64,000 nt of DNA, taken from NCBI RefSeq assembly GCF_030295745.1, contig NZ_AP027291.1, positions 4,836,001-4,900,000 of the forward strand. Reading direction: 5' to 3'. This document shows positions 38,693-47,608 of this stretch, piece after piece. Numbering within the stretch: the first letter of the stretch is position 1; every line of letters begins with the position of its first letter. A program made the position numbers and the translations under genes. Under the pieces are notes generated by a model. It saw only the letters and a program-made list of their open reading frames with translations. It had not been told where the DNA came from and searched no databases. This DNA is from Mycolicibacterium sp. TUM20985. Its GTDB lineage: Bacteria; Actinomycetota; Actinomycetes; Mycobacteriales; Mycobacteriaceae.

Positions 38693-39592
38693 ATGTCTGA
38701 CAATTCCACCGGCACGAAGGATATGACTCCTCACTTCGAGGACATCCAAGCCCACTACGACCTGTCGGACGACTTCTTCGGCGTCTTCCAGGATCCGACG
38801 CGGAAGTACAGTTGTGCCTTCTTCACCGGCCCGGACGCGACACTGTCCGAGGCGCAGATCGCCAACGTCGACCAGCACCTGGAACGCCTGGACCTCAAGC
38901 CCGGCATGACGCTGCTCGAGGTGGGCTGCGGTTGGGGTCTGACGCTGCAGCGCGCGATGGAGAAGTACGACGTCAACGTCATCGGCCTGACGCTGAGCAA
39001 GAATCAGCAGGCCTACTGCGAGCAGCTGCTCGGCAAGCTCGACTCGGGGCGTACGTTCGACGTCCGGCTCGAGGGCTGGGAGCAGTTCACCGGCTCGGTC
39101 GACCGCATCGTGAGCATCGAGGCGTTCGAGCACTTCGGCTTCGAGCGCTACGACGAGTTCTTCAAGATGTGTTACGAGTCCATGCCCGACGACGGCCGCA
39201 TGACGATCCAAAGCAGCGTCGGCTACCACCCGTACGAGTTGGCCGAGCGCGGCAAGAAGCTGACGTTCGACCTGGCCCGGTTCGTGAAGTTCATGATCAC
39301 CGAGATCTTCCCCGGCGGCCGGATTCCCAGCACGTCGATGATGGTCGAGCGTGGCGAGCAGGCAGGCTTCGTGGTCCCCGAGACGCTGTCGCTGCGCAAC
39401 CACTACATCAAGACCCTCGGCATCTGGGCGAGCCGACTCGAAGCCAGCAAGGACGAGGCGATCGCGGCCACCGACGAGGAGAACTACCACCGGTACATGA
39501 AATACCTCACCGGCTGCCAGTACTACTTCATCGACGAGACCATCGACGTCAGCCTGGTCACCTACCTGAAGCCCGGCGCCGTCGCCGCGTAA
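38693..39592 (+). CDS. Mycolic acid methyltransferase (MmaA4-like)
   Basis: 299 residues, the most divergent of the three. [45 protein letters not shown] and [17 protein letters not shown] follow by pattern the MmaA4/Hma hydroxymycolate enzyme ([20 protein letters not shown] as recalled), with the C-terminal [10 protein letters not shown]. MmaA4 introduces the methyl/hydroxyl group needed for keto and methoxy mycolates. Its order after MmaA2-like genes matches M. tuberculosis. A strong terminator follows. Confidence 0.82.
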   Translation: MSDNSTGTKDMTPHFEDIQAHYDLSDDFFGVFQDPTRKYSCAFFTGPDATLSEAQIANVDQHLERLDLKPGMTLLEVGCGWGLTLQRAMEKYDVNVIGLTLSKNQQAYCEQLLGKLDSGRTFDVRLEGWEQFTGSVDRIVSIEAFEHFGFERYDEFFKMCYESMPDDGRMTIQSSVGYHPYELAERGKKLTFDLARFVKFMITEIFPGGRIPSTSMMVERGEQAGFVVPETLSLRNHYIKTLGIWASRLEASKDEAIAATDEENYHRYMKYLTGCQYYFIDETIDVSLVTYLKPGAVAA

Positions 39593-39607
39593 CGGCTAGC
39601 CCCGAAG

Positions 39608-39641
39608 GAACGCCCCGGCACTCTCGAGTGCCGGGGCGTTC
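39608..39641 (+). terminator. Strong terminator after the methyltransferase array
   Basis: Perfect 16-bp stem (GAACGCCCCGGCACTC and its complement, with a 2-nt centre), 15 nt after the last stop. The right half and following bases resemble the terminator region of the PE-PPE gene near 45701-45729. Confidence 0.85.
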
Positions 39642-39651
39642 TGCTGGGGGG

Positions 39652-39879
39652 TCAGGCTGCCTTCTGCTCCGAAACCCCAGCGTCCGTTCTACTTTCGGTG
39701 GTGGTCGTCATGCCCGCGTCGGCGCCCTTGCCGTCGCTGCCGGGGGCCCCGGCGTCCTTGGCGTTCTGGGTGCTTCCTTGGCCTTGTCCGCCGCAGCAGC
39801 CTGCGCCAGCGGCGTCCTTCTCCGCAGCCGCCTTCTCGGCACCCGCCGTGTCCGCGGCGGCTCGTTCCGCAGCGGCCTT
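39652..39879 (-). pseudogene. Truncated copy of the PE-PPE-domain gene's C-terminal tail
   Basis: Read on the minus strand this gives a ~75-codon Ala/Lys/Glu-rich frame ending NAKDAGAPGSDGKGADAG and SEQKAA-stop. It aligns with the tail of the full gene at 45737-47425 (NAKDAGAAGSGDKGADAG, TEQKAA-stop). It has no start, an in-frame TAG at its 5' end (39882-39880) and a short frameshifted stretch in the middle (GAGCCGGQGSTQ). The DNA similarity continues past the stop toward 39641. It is a duplicated, broken fragment. Confidence 0.75.
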
Positions 39880-40061
39880 CTAGCCAATTGGCCATTTCCC
39901 CACCCCGGCGGCGACAGCTAACAAAATTATTGACTGCCGCGATAGCGCTCTCCAAAACATTGCACATTTTGGTTTGCAGAGATGCCACTTTTATCGACGC
40001 AATCTGGGGCCGCCCTCGCTGATTGTGTCCACCATCGTCCCACCTCAGCCTGCGTTTCCTG

Positions 40062-40090
40062 TTGACAAGAGGCGCACAGTCTGGGATGTT
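40062..40090 (+). promoter_or_regulatory. Probable promoter of the small secreted protein
   Basis: Consensus TTGACA (40062-40067), 17-nt spacer, GATGTT (40085-40090). Transcription would start near 40097, with GGGGGAG before ATG 40127. The rest of 39880-40126 is comparatively AT-rich with no gene. Confidence 0.5.
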
Positions 40091-40126
40091 TATCGGGATT
40101 AGCTTGGTCAAACAGCTGGGGGAGAA

Positions 40127-40609
40127 ATGTCGACCGTTGCCACTCGTTTCACAAAATTCCAGGTAGGTGCCGCCGCAGCGGCTCTCACCGCCGCCACCGT
40201 ACTCACGCCCGTCGCGATCTCGCCGACGATGGCCTATGCAGCTCCGAGCATCTCTTCGTTCACGGAGGGCGTCGGCGCAGGGGTTACGTCGCTTGTCAGT
40301 CCAGTCGTCACACTCGCCGCACCGGCCGCCGCTGCGGACCCGTGCGCTGGCGTGGACTTCTCCGTGGGGTGCTACGCGGTAGCAGGATTTGCCGCCGGAA
40401 CCCAAGCCATCGTCAGGGGCGCGGTCGTCTTCATCGGAACCGCCGCCTACGTCGTGGCCCAGGGCACAGGTCAGATCTTCAAGGTAATCGGCAGCTTCAT
40501 CCCGGGACCGGTCGGCGCCTTCTTCACGAGCGTGGGCGACGGGGTAAGCGCCTTCGCCAACACTATCGCCATAACCTTCCAGGTCGGGCCCTACCAAACC
40601 GCTCAGTAG
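40127..40609 (+). CDS. Small secreted protein, mycobacterial, unknown function
   Basis: 160 residues. Signal peptide (TRFTKFQVGAAAAALTAATV...) with a likely AYA-AP cleavage near residue 38. The mature protein is Ala/Gly/Val-rich with one pair of Cys (DPCAGVDFSVGCYAV) and amphipathic or hydrophobic stretches (VRGAVVFIGTAAYVVAQGTG, FIPGPVGAFFTSVG). I do not recognise the family. It has its own promoter and terminator and lies in a mosaic segment next to polysaccharide genes. Confidence 0.75.
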   Translation: MSTVATRFTKFQVGAAAAALTAATVLTPVAISPTMAYAAPSISSFTEGVGAGVTSLVSPVVTLAAPAAAADPCAGVDFSVGCYAVAGFAAGTQAIVRGAVVFIGTAAYVVAQGTGQIFKVIGSFIPGPVGAFFTSVGDGVSAFANTIAITFQVGPYQTAQ

Positions 40610-40625
40610 AACGAGGACTTGGACG

Positions 40626-40668
40626 CAACTCGTCAGTCAATGCCAGCAGGCATCTGGCGAGTTGTTTT
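40626..40668 (+). terminator. Intrinsic terminator after the small secreted protein
   Basis: CAACTCGTCAG (40626) pairs with CTGGCGAGTTG (40654-40664) with one wobble, an inner ATGCC/GGCAT stem, then TTTT. This is a classical hairpin plus U-run, rare in this genome. Confidence 0.75.
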
Positions 40669-40735
40669 CATTGGCCAACTTTTTGTAGCTGTTCTACTGG
40701 TGCAGACTGCAACTGGAGCATGGGGAATGTACTGA

Positions 40736-42568
40736 GTGGGCCTGTTTTCACGGCGTCGGTCTAACGACGATTCGATCGTCGAAGACGATCATGAGGGGCG
40801 GCACTGGATCAGGCGCCGCCCAGTTGCTTGGGCAGGGCTCGCGGTACTGGTCGTCGTGATCGCTTTCGCCTGCTGGCTCGGGTTCCGGGCGCAAGCAGCC
40901 AAGACCAATCTCGAACAAGCGCGCGCCAGCGCGCAGCAGACCAAAGATGCTCTTTTGCAAGGCAATACGGCTGACGCAACGCGCTTTGCAGGTGATGCGC
41001 AGTCGCACGCGCAGGCGGCGCGGGACGCAACGCACAGCCTGCCGTGGAACATCGCTTCCGTCGTGCCATGGTTGGGCAGCCCCTTCAAGACCGGGCAACA
41101 AATATCCGACGTCGTGCTCGGCCTGGCCGCCGAGGTGTTGAAGCCCACTGCATACGCCGGTGCAACTGTCGCGCCGAGCCAGCTGCTGGCTGACGGCCGG
41201 CTGGATGTGGAGGCGCTGCGCCGAGAAGAGCCGGCGCTGAGCACGATCGCAGCAGCCGCTGCCCGGCTCGACGCTGACGCCCAGGCGATTTCGGATCCGC
41301 GGTATCTCTCGGTGCTCGGCGAAGCCCGATCACGATTACAAGCCCAGACATCGGACATCGCGCACCTGCTGGGCGGCACGGCGCTTGCCGCCCGGCTCGC
41401 GCCGTCGATGATGGGCGCCGACGGCCCACGCACCTATTTCATCGGCTTTCAGACCAACGCCGAAGCACGAGGCACCGGGGGCTTGCTCGGGGGATTCGGA
41501 ATCCTACGATTCGACGACGGCGAGCCCAGTGTGGACACGCTAGGGCAAAACACCGAGTTTTTCGACAAGTCATTCACACCCATCAGCCTCGACCAAGATT
41601 TCGACCAGCAGTACGGGTTCACCAAACCGACAACTGACATCAAGAACAGCAATCAGAGCGCACACTTCCCATACGCGGCACAAATCTGGAAGTCGATGTG
41701 GGCCCAACAGTCAGGGATGGACGTCGACGGAGTCATCGCCATCGACCCGGTCGCCTTGAGCTACATCCTTGGCGCTACCGGACCCGTGGTGATGCCAGAT
41801 GGCGAGACGGTGACGGAGAGCAATGTCGTCGAACTCACCGAGTCGACTGTCTATAACCGGTTCCCCACAGACCAATCCGCGCGGAAGCAGTATCTGCAGG
41901 ATGTTGCCAGCGAGGTGGTCAAGAAGATTAGCGGCCCGGTGAAGTCTCCTCGCACGTTGTTCGACGCCTTGGGTCGAGCGGTCAGCGAGCGCCGAATCGC
42001 GGTCTGGAGCTCCTCGCCGGCCGAGCAGCAGCTTCTGGAGGAAACTCCGCTGGCCCACGTGATCCCCGACGATCCGGCGCCATACGCCGAAGTCGTCATC
42101 AACAATCTCGGCGGCAACAAGATGGACTACTACTTGGACCGGCAGATCGAGTATGTCGCCGACGGATGCGATGGCGATACACGACTTTCGACAGTCACGG
42201 TTCGGTTGACCAACACACTCTCAGATGCGACTTCATTGTCGGATTACGTCGCAGGGAAAATGGGATTCTTCACTGGACTCGCGGACAATATTCCAAAAGG
42301 CGCAATGCTGACTTCGGTCCGCCTTCTCGCAACCAAGGGTGCACAAGTTATTGGTGTCCTTGCCAATGACACAAGGATTCGTGTCTTTGGAGCCGCAGAG
42401 CGCGGCCACCCGAGCTATGAAGCTCAAGTGGCGATACCGCCCGGAAAGACGGCCGTTCTGACGTTCCGGCTCTCCGAGCCGACAGCTCCGGGTGAGGCGC
42501 GGGTGCCGGTTCAGCCATTGATCGACAATGTGACTCCAACGGTTTTGGTGCCAACGTGCATGGGTTAG
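40736..42568 (+). CDS. DUF4012-domain membrane-anchored protein
   Basis: 610 residues, GTG start. One N-terminal membrane helix (WAGLAVLVVVIAFACWLGF) after a charged cytoplasmic start, a coiled segment, then a large extracytoplasmic domain with YFIGFQTNAEARGTGGLLG and GMDVDGVIAIDPVALSYILG, the hallmarks of DUF4012. Such proteins are often found with exopolysaccharide genes of actinobacteria, but their role is not established. It is convergent with UDP-glucose dehydrogenase. Confidence 0.85.
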   Translation: MGLFSRRRSNDDSIVEDDHEGRHWIRRRPVAWAGLAVLVVVIAFACWLGFRAQAAKTNLEQARASAQQTKDALLQGNTADATRFAGDAQSHAQAARDATHSLPWNIASVVPWLGSPFKTGQQISDVVLGLAAEVLKPTAYAGATVAPSQLLADGRLDVEALRREEPALSTIAAAAARLDADAQAISDPRYLSVLGEARSRLQAQTSDIAHLLGGTALAARLAPSMMGADGPRTYFIGFQTNAEARGTGGLLGGFGILRFDDGEPSVDTLGQNTEFFDKSFTPISLDQDFDQQYGFTKPTTDIKNSNQSAHFPYAAQIWKSMWAQQSGMDVDGVIAIDPVALSYILGATGPVVMPDGETVTESNVVELTESTVYNRFPTDQSARKQYLQDVASEVVKKISGPVKSPRTLFDALGRAVSERRIAVWSSSPAEQQLLEETPLAHVIPDDPAPYAEVVINNLGGNKMDYYLDRQIEYVADGCDGDTRLSTVTVRLTNTLSDATSLSDYVAGKMGFFTGLADNIPKGAMLTSVRLLATKGAQVIGVLANDTRIRVFGAAERGHPSYEAQVAIPPGKTAVLTFRLSEPTAPGEARVPVQPLIDNVTPTVLVPTCMG

Positions 42569-42598
42569 TGCGCAGAACGCCGCGGATTGTCGGGCCCG

Positions 42599-43957
42599 TC
42601 AATCCTCTTGCGTAAGTCGTCTGTCTGAACTGTTGGTCGTCCCGGCATTCAGAGCGCCCCGCCCCAGCGCATACACCTGCCAGCCGGCCTGCGACCAGTA
42701 GTCGTAGTCGACTGCGTTTCGGGCGTCGAGCAGACGAGGTCCTCGCACCATGGTCCGCAAGTGATGCGGATCGACGTTGCGGTACTCGTCCCATTCCGTG
42801 GCGAGGACGATGAGGTCGGTGTTGCGACACGCGTCTTCGATGTCGTGGCAGTACGTCAGGGTAGGGAACTGCTGGCGCGCGTTGGGGATGGCCTGAGGGT
42901 CGTGCACCCGGACGGCAGCGCCCTTGAGGTGCATTGCAGCGGCGACGTTGAGGGCCGGTGAGTCCCGCACGTCGTCACTGTTCGGTTTGAATGCTGCCCC
43001 CAGCACGGCGATGTTCTTGCTCAGGAAGTTACCGCCGAGCATGCCGACGGCGACGGCGACGACCTTGTCGCGTCGGCGCATGTTGATCTTGTCGATCTCG
43101 CGGAGGAACGTCAGCGCATCCGACGCACCCAATTCGCCCGCGCGAGCGCTGAAGGCACGAATGTCCTTGGGCAGGCAGCCGCCGCCGAACCCCAGCCCGG
43201 CCTTGAGGAAGCGGGGGCCGATCCGCTCGTCGTAGCCCAGCGCTTGGCTGAGGGTGACGACGTCGGCATTGGCTACCTCGCATATCTCGGCCATCGCGTT
43301 GATGAACGAGATCTTGGTGGCAAGAAAGGAGTTCGCGGCAACCTTGACCATCTCAGCCGTCGCCAGGTCCGTGGTGATGTGCGGCGTGCCGTCGCCGATG
43401 ATCTTTCCGTACACCTCCAACAGGGCCTTCTCGGCGTGCTCCGAGGTCACCCCGAAGACGAGCCGGTCGGGATGCAGGGTGTCCTGCACTGCGAAGCCCT
43501 CGCGCAGAAACTCTGGATTCCAGGCCAGTTCGAGCCGAGTACCGTCGCCCGCCAGCTGGTCGGCCAGTCGCTGCGCCGTCCCGACCGGCACGGTCGACTT
43601 GCCGATGATCAGCCCGTCGCAATCGGCCACGTCGGCAACCGTTCGGACTGCCGCGTCGACGTAGCGCATGTCGGCCGCATCGGAGCCCAGTTCTTGGGGC
43701 GTGCCCACACAGATGAAGTGCAGACGCGCACCACGAATGGCCTCATCGGCGCTGCTGGTGAACCGCAAATGTCCTGTCGCGAGCGCAGATACCAGGATGT
43801 CCGCGAACTCGGGTTCGAAGAAGGGCGAAACCCCGCTCGAGAGCAAACCGACCTTCGCCGCGTCGGTGTCGTATCCGACGACGTCGTGTCCCAGGGTCGC
43901 CATGCACGCGGCGTGCACGGCCCCGAGATAGCCGGTTCCGATGACACTGATCCGCAT
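42599..43957 (-). CDS. UDP-glucose 6-dehydrogenase
   Basis: 452 residues from ATG 43957 (MRISVIGTGYLGAVHAACMA); GTG 43963 is also possible, but the GAGGGG site fits the ATG better. NAD-binding GTGYLG, catalytic Cys in LGFGGGCLPKDIRAF and substrate residues in LAWNPEFLREGFAVQD are present. It oxidises UDP-glucose to UDP-glucuronate using two NAD+. It probably supplies a uronic acid precursor for the polysaccharide genes nearby. Confidence 0.93.
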   Translation of the reverse strand: MRISVIGTGYLGAVHAACMATLGHDVVGYDTDAAKVGLLSSGVSPFFEPEFADILVSALATGHLRFTSSADEAIRGARLHFICVGTPQELGSDAADMRYVDAAVRTVADVADCDGLIIGKSTVPVGTAQRLADQLAGDGTRLELAWNPEFLREGFAVQDTLHPDRLVFGVTSEHAEKALLEVYGKIIGDGTPHITTDLATAEMVKVAANSFLATKISFINAMAEICEVANADVVTLSQALGYDERIGPRFLKAGLGFGGGCLPKDIRAFSARAGELGASDALTFLREIDKINMRRRDKVVAVAVGMLGGNFLSKNIAVLGAAFKPNSDDVRDSPALNVAAAMHLKGAAVRVHDPQAIPNARQQFPTLTYCHDIEDACRNTDLIVLATEWDEYRNVDPHHLRTMVRGPRLLDARNAVDYDYWSQAGWQVYALGRGALNAGTTNSSDRRLTQED

Positions 43958-44084
43958 CGACACGCCCCTCGCTCCTGACGACTCGGCGAGCCGGCGATTG
44001 CGTATTACCCGCGAATGGCGGTCTCACTCGTCGGTGTCAGCGGGCAGACGCAAAACGCCCCGGCACCCATGGGCGGGTTCACAC

Positions 44085-45692
44085 GGTCGTCGCAACACTC
44101 TCGATGTGAGAGGTTGCGGCGATCGTGTCGTTTTCGGAGGACTGTGGTGAGTTTGGGGATCGGCTAGCAAAGCTCGTTGATGCTGGTGTGCCGGTCGTGG
44201 ATGCGGCGGGCGCGCTGGGGATCTCGCGGCAGCGGTGTTATGCGATTCTGCGTGCAACGGGCCGGCCGATGGGGCCGCCGCGGAGTCGGCCGACGGTGGA
44301 TCCGCAGCAGCTGGTGGCGGTGTTCACGGCGACCGCGTCGGTCAATGCAGCGGCGAAGTCGTGCGGTGTCTCGCATTCCCTGGCCAGGCGCCTGCTGGTG
44401 GCCGAGGGCCTGGTAGGCGATGTGCGTCAGCCGGTGGGCAAGCCCGATGCCAAGAGCCGGTTCTTCGAGCTGCTGTCGACGGGCTGGTCAGCCAGTAGGG
44501 CTGCGCGCGAGGTCGGGGTCAACGAGCGCACGGCCCGCGATTGGCGCGATGGGATCCGCCGAGTGGGCAAGACACGTGTTCATCCCGATGGCACGGTCAC
44601 CGATTACGCGACCGGCACGCGGTACACACGGCCGGTGAATAGCACCATGTCCCGCAGGATGGGCGAGGCCCACGCACCTGAAGTCGACGACCGGTACCTG
44701 TCGTTGCAGGACCGTCTCGCGATCGCCGACGGTCTCCAGGCCGCCCTGACGCTGACGGTGATCGCTGCCGGGATCGGCAAGCACACTTCGACGGTGTCGC
44801 GTGAAGTTCGTGGACGCAGCATCGGCGGGTTGTATCTGCCGTATCGAGCGCATAACGCCGCCGCGGTCGACCGGGCCCGACCCAAGCAGTCCAAACTGGT
44901 CACCAACCAGAAGCTGCGCCAGGCGGTGGACGATGGGCTCTCGCTGCGCCACTCGCCCGAGCAGATCTCCCACCGCCTCGTCAAGGACTTCCCGGACGAC
45001 GAAAGCATGCGGGTGAGCCACGAAACGATCTACCAAGCGTTGTACTTCCAAGCCCGCGGTGGTCTGAAACGTGAAGTGGCTCAGGCACTTCGATCAGGCC
45101 GCACACGTCGCAAACCGCACCGCGCACCGGGTGCGCGTACCCACCGGTTCACCGACCCGATGATCATGATCTCCGAGCGGCCGGCCGAGATCGCCGACCG
45201 CGCCGTGCCGGGGCATTGGGAGGGAGATCTCATCGTCGGTGAACTGAACAAGACCGCGATCGCCACCCTCGTCGAGCGAGCGACTCGCTACACGCTGCTG
45301 GTGCACCTGCCCGACGGCCACGATGCCGAAGCCGTCCGCGACGGCCTGATCGCCACCATCTCGACGCTGCCAGCACATCTTCGAGGATCGCTGACCTGGG
45401 ACCAGGGCGCAGAGATGGCTCGGCACAAGCAGTTCTCGATGGCCACCGACATGGCGGTCTACTTCTGTGATCCGGCCAGTCCCTGGCAGCGCGGTACCAA
45501 CGAGAACACCAACGGCCTGCTGCGTCAGTACTTCCCCAAGGGCACCGACTTGAGCGTGTTCGGGCCCGAGGACCTCGAACACGTCAGCCAGCAACTCAAC
45601 GGCCGCCCACGCAAAACGCTCGGCTGGGATACTCCAGCCGAGCGTCTGCGTGATCTACTAATGACCACTTAACCAGCAGTGTTGCGACGACC
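44085..45692 (+). mobile_element. Complete IS30-family insertion sequence
   Basis: 1608-bp element bounded by perfect 15-bp inverted ends, GGTCGTCGCAACACT at 44085-44099 and its complement at 45678-45692. It contains one intact transposase. Flanks are terminator-like sequences (AAAACGCCCCGGCACC on the left, AAAACGCCATGTG on the right), so it appears inserted into or next to the terminator region of the PE-PPE gene. No target duplication longer than 2-3 bp is evident. Confidence 0.88.
44125..45672 (+). CDS. IS30-family transposase
   Basis: 515 residues, GTG start inside the element. N-terminal HTH regions (VDAAGALGISRQRCYAIL, SRAAREVGVNERTARDW), IS30 HTH (AAGIGKHTSTVSREVRGRS) and a DDE catalytic core with Asp in GHWEGDLIVG, Asp in LTWDQGAEMA and Glu in WQRGTNENTNGLLRQYF. 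All three catalytic residues and the frame are intact, so the element may be active. It is longer than classical IS30 transposases because of the N-terminal extension. Confidence 0.93.
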   Translation: MSFSEDCGEFGDRLAKLVDAGVPVVDAAGALGISRQRCYAILRATGRPMGPPRSRPTVDPQQLVAVFTATASVNAAAKSCGVSHSLARRLLVAEGLVGDVRQPVGKPDAKSRFFELLSTGWSASRAAREVGVNERTARDWRDGIRRVGKTRVHPDGTVTDYATGTRYTRPVNSTMSRRMGEAHAPEVDDRYLSLQDRLAIADGLQAALTLTVIAAGIGKHTSTVSREVRGRSIGGLYLPYRAHNAAAVDRARPKQSKLVTNQKLRQAVDDGLSLRHSPEQISHRLVKDFPDDESMRVSHETIYQALYFQARGGLKREVAQALRSGRTRRKPHRAPGARTHRFTDPMIMISERPAEIADRAVPGHWEGDLIVGELNKTAIATLVERATRYTLLVHLPDGHDAEAVRDGLIATISTLPAHLRGSLTWDQGAEMARHKQFSMATDMAVYFCDPASPWQRGTNENTNGLLRQYFPKGTDLSVFGPEDLEHVSQQLNGRPRKTLGWDTPAERLRDLLMTT

Positions 45693-45736
45693 CCTAGAAA
45701 ACGCCATGTGTATGAGTGCCGTGGCGTTCTGGTGCG

Positions 45737-47425
45737 TCAGGCCGCCTTCTGCTCCGTGTCTCCGGTGCCCGTCTCGGTTTCGGTGGTCGACGTCGTGCCT
45801 GCGTCGGCACCCTTGTCGCCACTGCCGGCGGCCCCGGCATCCTTGGCGTTCTCTGCGGCTTCCTTGGCCTTGTCCGCCGCAGCCTGCGTAGCGGCGTCCT
45901 TCTCCTTGTCGGCGGCGGCCTTCTCGGCAGCGGCCTTTTCAGTAGCTTCCTTCTCAGCAGCCACCTTGTCGGCCGCGGCCTTGGCGGCAGCCTCCTTGTC
46001 AGCGGCTTCCTTCTCGCCAGCGGCCTTGTCAGCGGCCTCCTTCTCCGCAGCAGCCGCCTTGTCCGCCGCCGCTTGTTCCGCAGCCTGCGCTGCGGTGCCG
46101 TCGTTCGTCGCGTGATCGCCGGCGCCTTGCGGCACGTCCGCGGTTGTGCCGACGGGTGCATCCAAGGCGACCGGCGTCGTGGTGCCCTCCGCGACTGAGT
46201 CGGTGCTCTCCGCGCTGACGCTGCGCGCGGCGAAGGTCGACGCGACCAGCGGCTGGACGACCGGCGCCTGGAGGGTCGCCGGTCCCCCGTTGGTGGCGTC
46301 CTGGATGCCCTGCACGATGGCCTGAACGAACTTGATCGAGAAGTCGATCGGATTGAACGTGAACGGGTCGAACGGAAGGACCGACAGCGGCGTGGGCACG
46401 CTGGGATCACCGCTGTAGTTGTAGCCCAGATCGATGAGGAGTCGGGTGACGGGCGTCAGCAGGTTGACCAGGGGCTGCAGCACCGTCTTCAGCGGCCCCG
46501 GGGCGATGCCGAGGAGCAGGTTGTAGATCGGCAACGTCAGCGCGGGAATCGTGATGTAGGTGTTTCCGCTGCCGTAGCGGCAGTTCGACGGGCTCTGCGT
46601 GCAGTTGATCGCCGTTGCCAACGTCTCGTCGGTGTATCCGAAGGGCAGCGTGTCCGTGGGCGCGTTGCCGTTGGGCGGCAGGTAGTAGCCGTGCACGTTC
46701 TCGAACGCGGCGAGGGCGTTCAGCAGCGCGAAGGGGTTGCCCCAGTACCGGGGTGCGTTGACCACCGGGTCGTACTCGAACCCGTAGCTGGTGTAGTTGA
46801 CCCCGGGCGAGGTCATCGGCGGGTTGAAGCTGATGTTGAGGATCGGGATGTACCGCAGGAACGCGAGGCGCTGCCAGAACCCACCGTCGGGGTTCTCGAT
46901 GCCGCCGATCGTGACGACCTCGACGCGGGCCTTGTCCGCGTCGGACAGGTTTCGGATGTAGCCATTCAGGGAGTCGGCGACGACCGCGCCACCCTGCGAA
47001 TAGCCGAAGACGACGACGTCCTGGCCACCGTTGCCTGCCCCGTGCAGCGCGGTGTCGATAGCGGCGTTGAGGGCGGCCGTACCCTGGCCGACCGAGTCGT
47101 CCCAGGTGTTGCAGCGCTGAAGCGTGCACCAGTTATTGAAGATGAACAGCGGGAAGAAGGTCGCGGGGTAGTTGATGCCCTGCAGGTCGCTGCCTTGGCA
47201 CTGAAGTCCGCCCTTCGGGCCGCAGGCCGTGGTGGTCAGGTAGCGGTCGCGCGCTTGCTGCGTGTAGCCCGGAACGATGTTCGCGTTCGGGGTGCCGGTA
47301 CCGGGCACGATCAGCGCGACGGCGCCGAAGGCCAGCGCGGCGGAGAACGCCGAGGCGATCGCCAGTCCGACGACACCGAGCATCGCGACGAAGAGAACGC
47401 CAATGGAACGAATGATGCGACGCAT
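45737..47425 (-). CDS. PE-PPE-domain secreted alpha/beta-hydrolase with long Ala/Lys/Glu tail
   Basis: 562 residues from ATG 47425, chosen for a GGAGG site 6-7 nt upstream. One N-terminal signal/membrane helix (IGVLFVAMLGVVGLAIASAF), then a PE-PPE (serine hydrolase) domain with ALIVPGTGTPNANIVPGY and nucleophile VVFGYSQGGAVVAD. The last ~150 residues are repetitive charged heptad-like sequence (AAADKAAAAEKEAADKAAG...), likely a coiled coil or wall-spanning stalk. Related proteins hydrolyse or transfer acyl chains in cell-envelope lipids. A broken copy of the tail lies at 39652-39879. Confidence 0.85.
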   Translation of the reverse strand: MRRIIRSIGVLFVAMLGVVGLAIASAFSAALAFGAVALIVPGTGTPNANIVPGYTQQARDRYLTTTACGPKGGLQCQGSDLQGINYPATFFPLFIFNNWCTLQRCNTWDDSVGQGTAALNAAIDTALHGAGNGGQDVVVFGYSQGGAVVADSLNGYIRNLSDADKARVEVVTIGGIENPDGGFWQRLAFLRYIPILNISFNPPMTSPGVNYTSYGFEYDPVVNAPRYWGNPFALLNALAAFENVHGYYLPPNGNAPTDTLPFGYTDETLATAINCTQSPSNCRYGSGNTYITIPALTLPIYNLLLGIAPGPLKTVLQPLVNLLTPVTRLLIDLGYNYSGDPSVPTPLSVLPFDPFTFNPIDFSIKFVQAIVQGIQDATNGGPATLQAPVVQPLVASTFAARSVSAESTDSVAEGTTTPVALDAPVGTTADVPQGAGDHATNDGTAAQAAEQAAADKAAAAEKEAADKAAGEKEAADKEAAAKAAADKVAAEKEATEKAAAEKAAADKEKDAATQAAADKAKEAAENAKDAGAAGSGDKGADAGTTSTTETETGTGDTEQKAA

Positions 47426-47608
47426 GCCGACCTCCACTTACCGCGTCTTCGAGTCACGCGAGCGCTGACCCCTTGGGCATGCTCGCACGAGGGTTAGCAC
47501 CGCCGGGGCCAATTGACTCCGACGACGGTGTCGGATCGGGGACGCGCCGTTCGTCGAAGGGGTAGAGAGTGGGACGGAGGGTTCTGCTCGCTAACCGGAG
47601 GTATCCCG

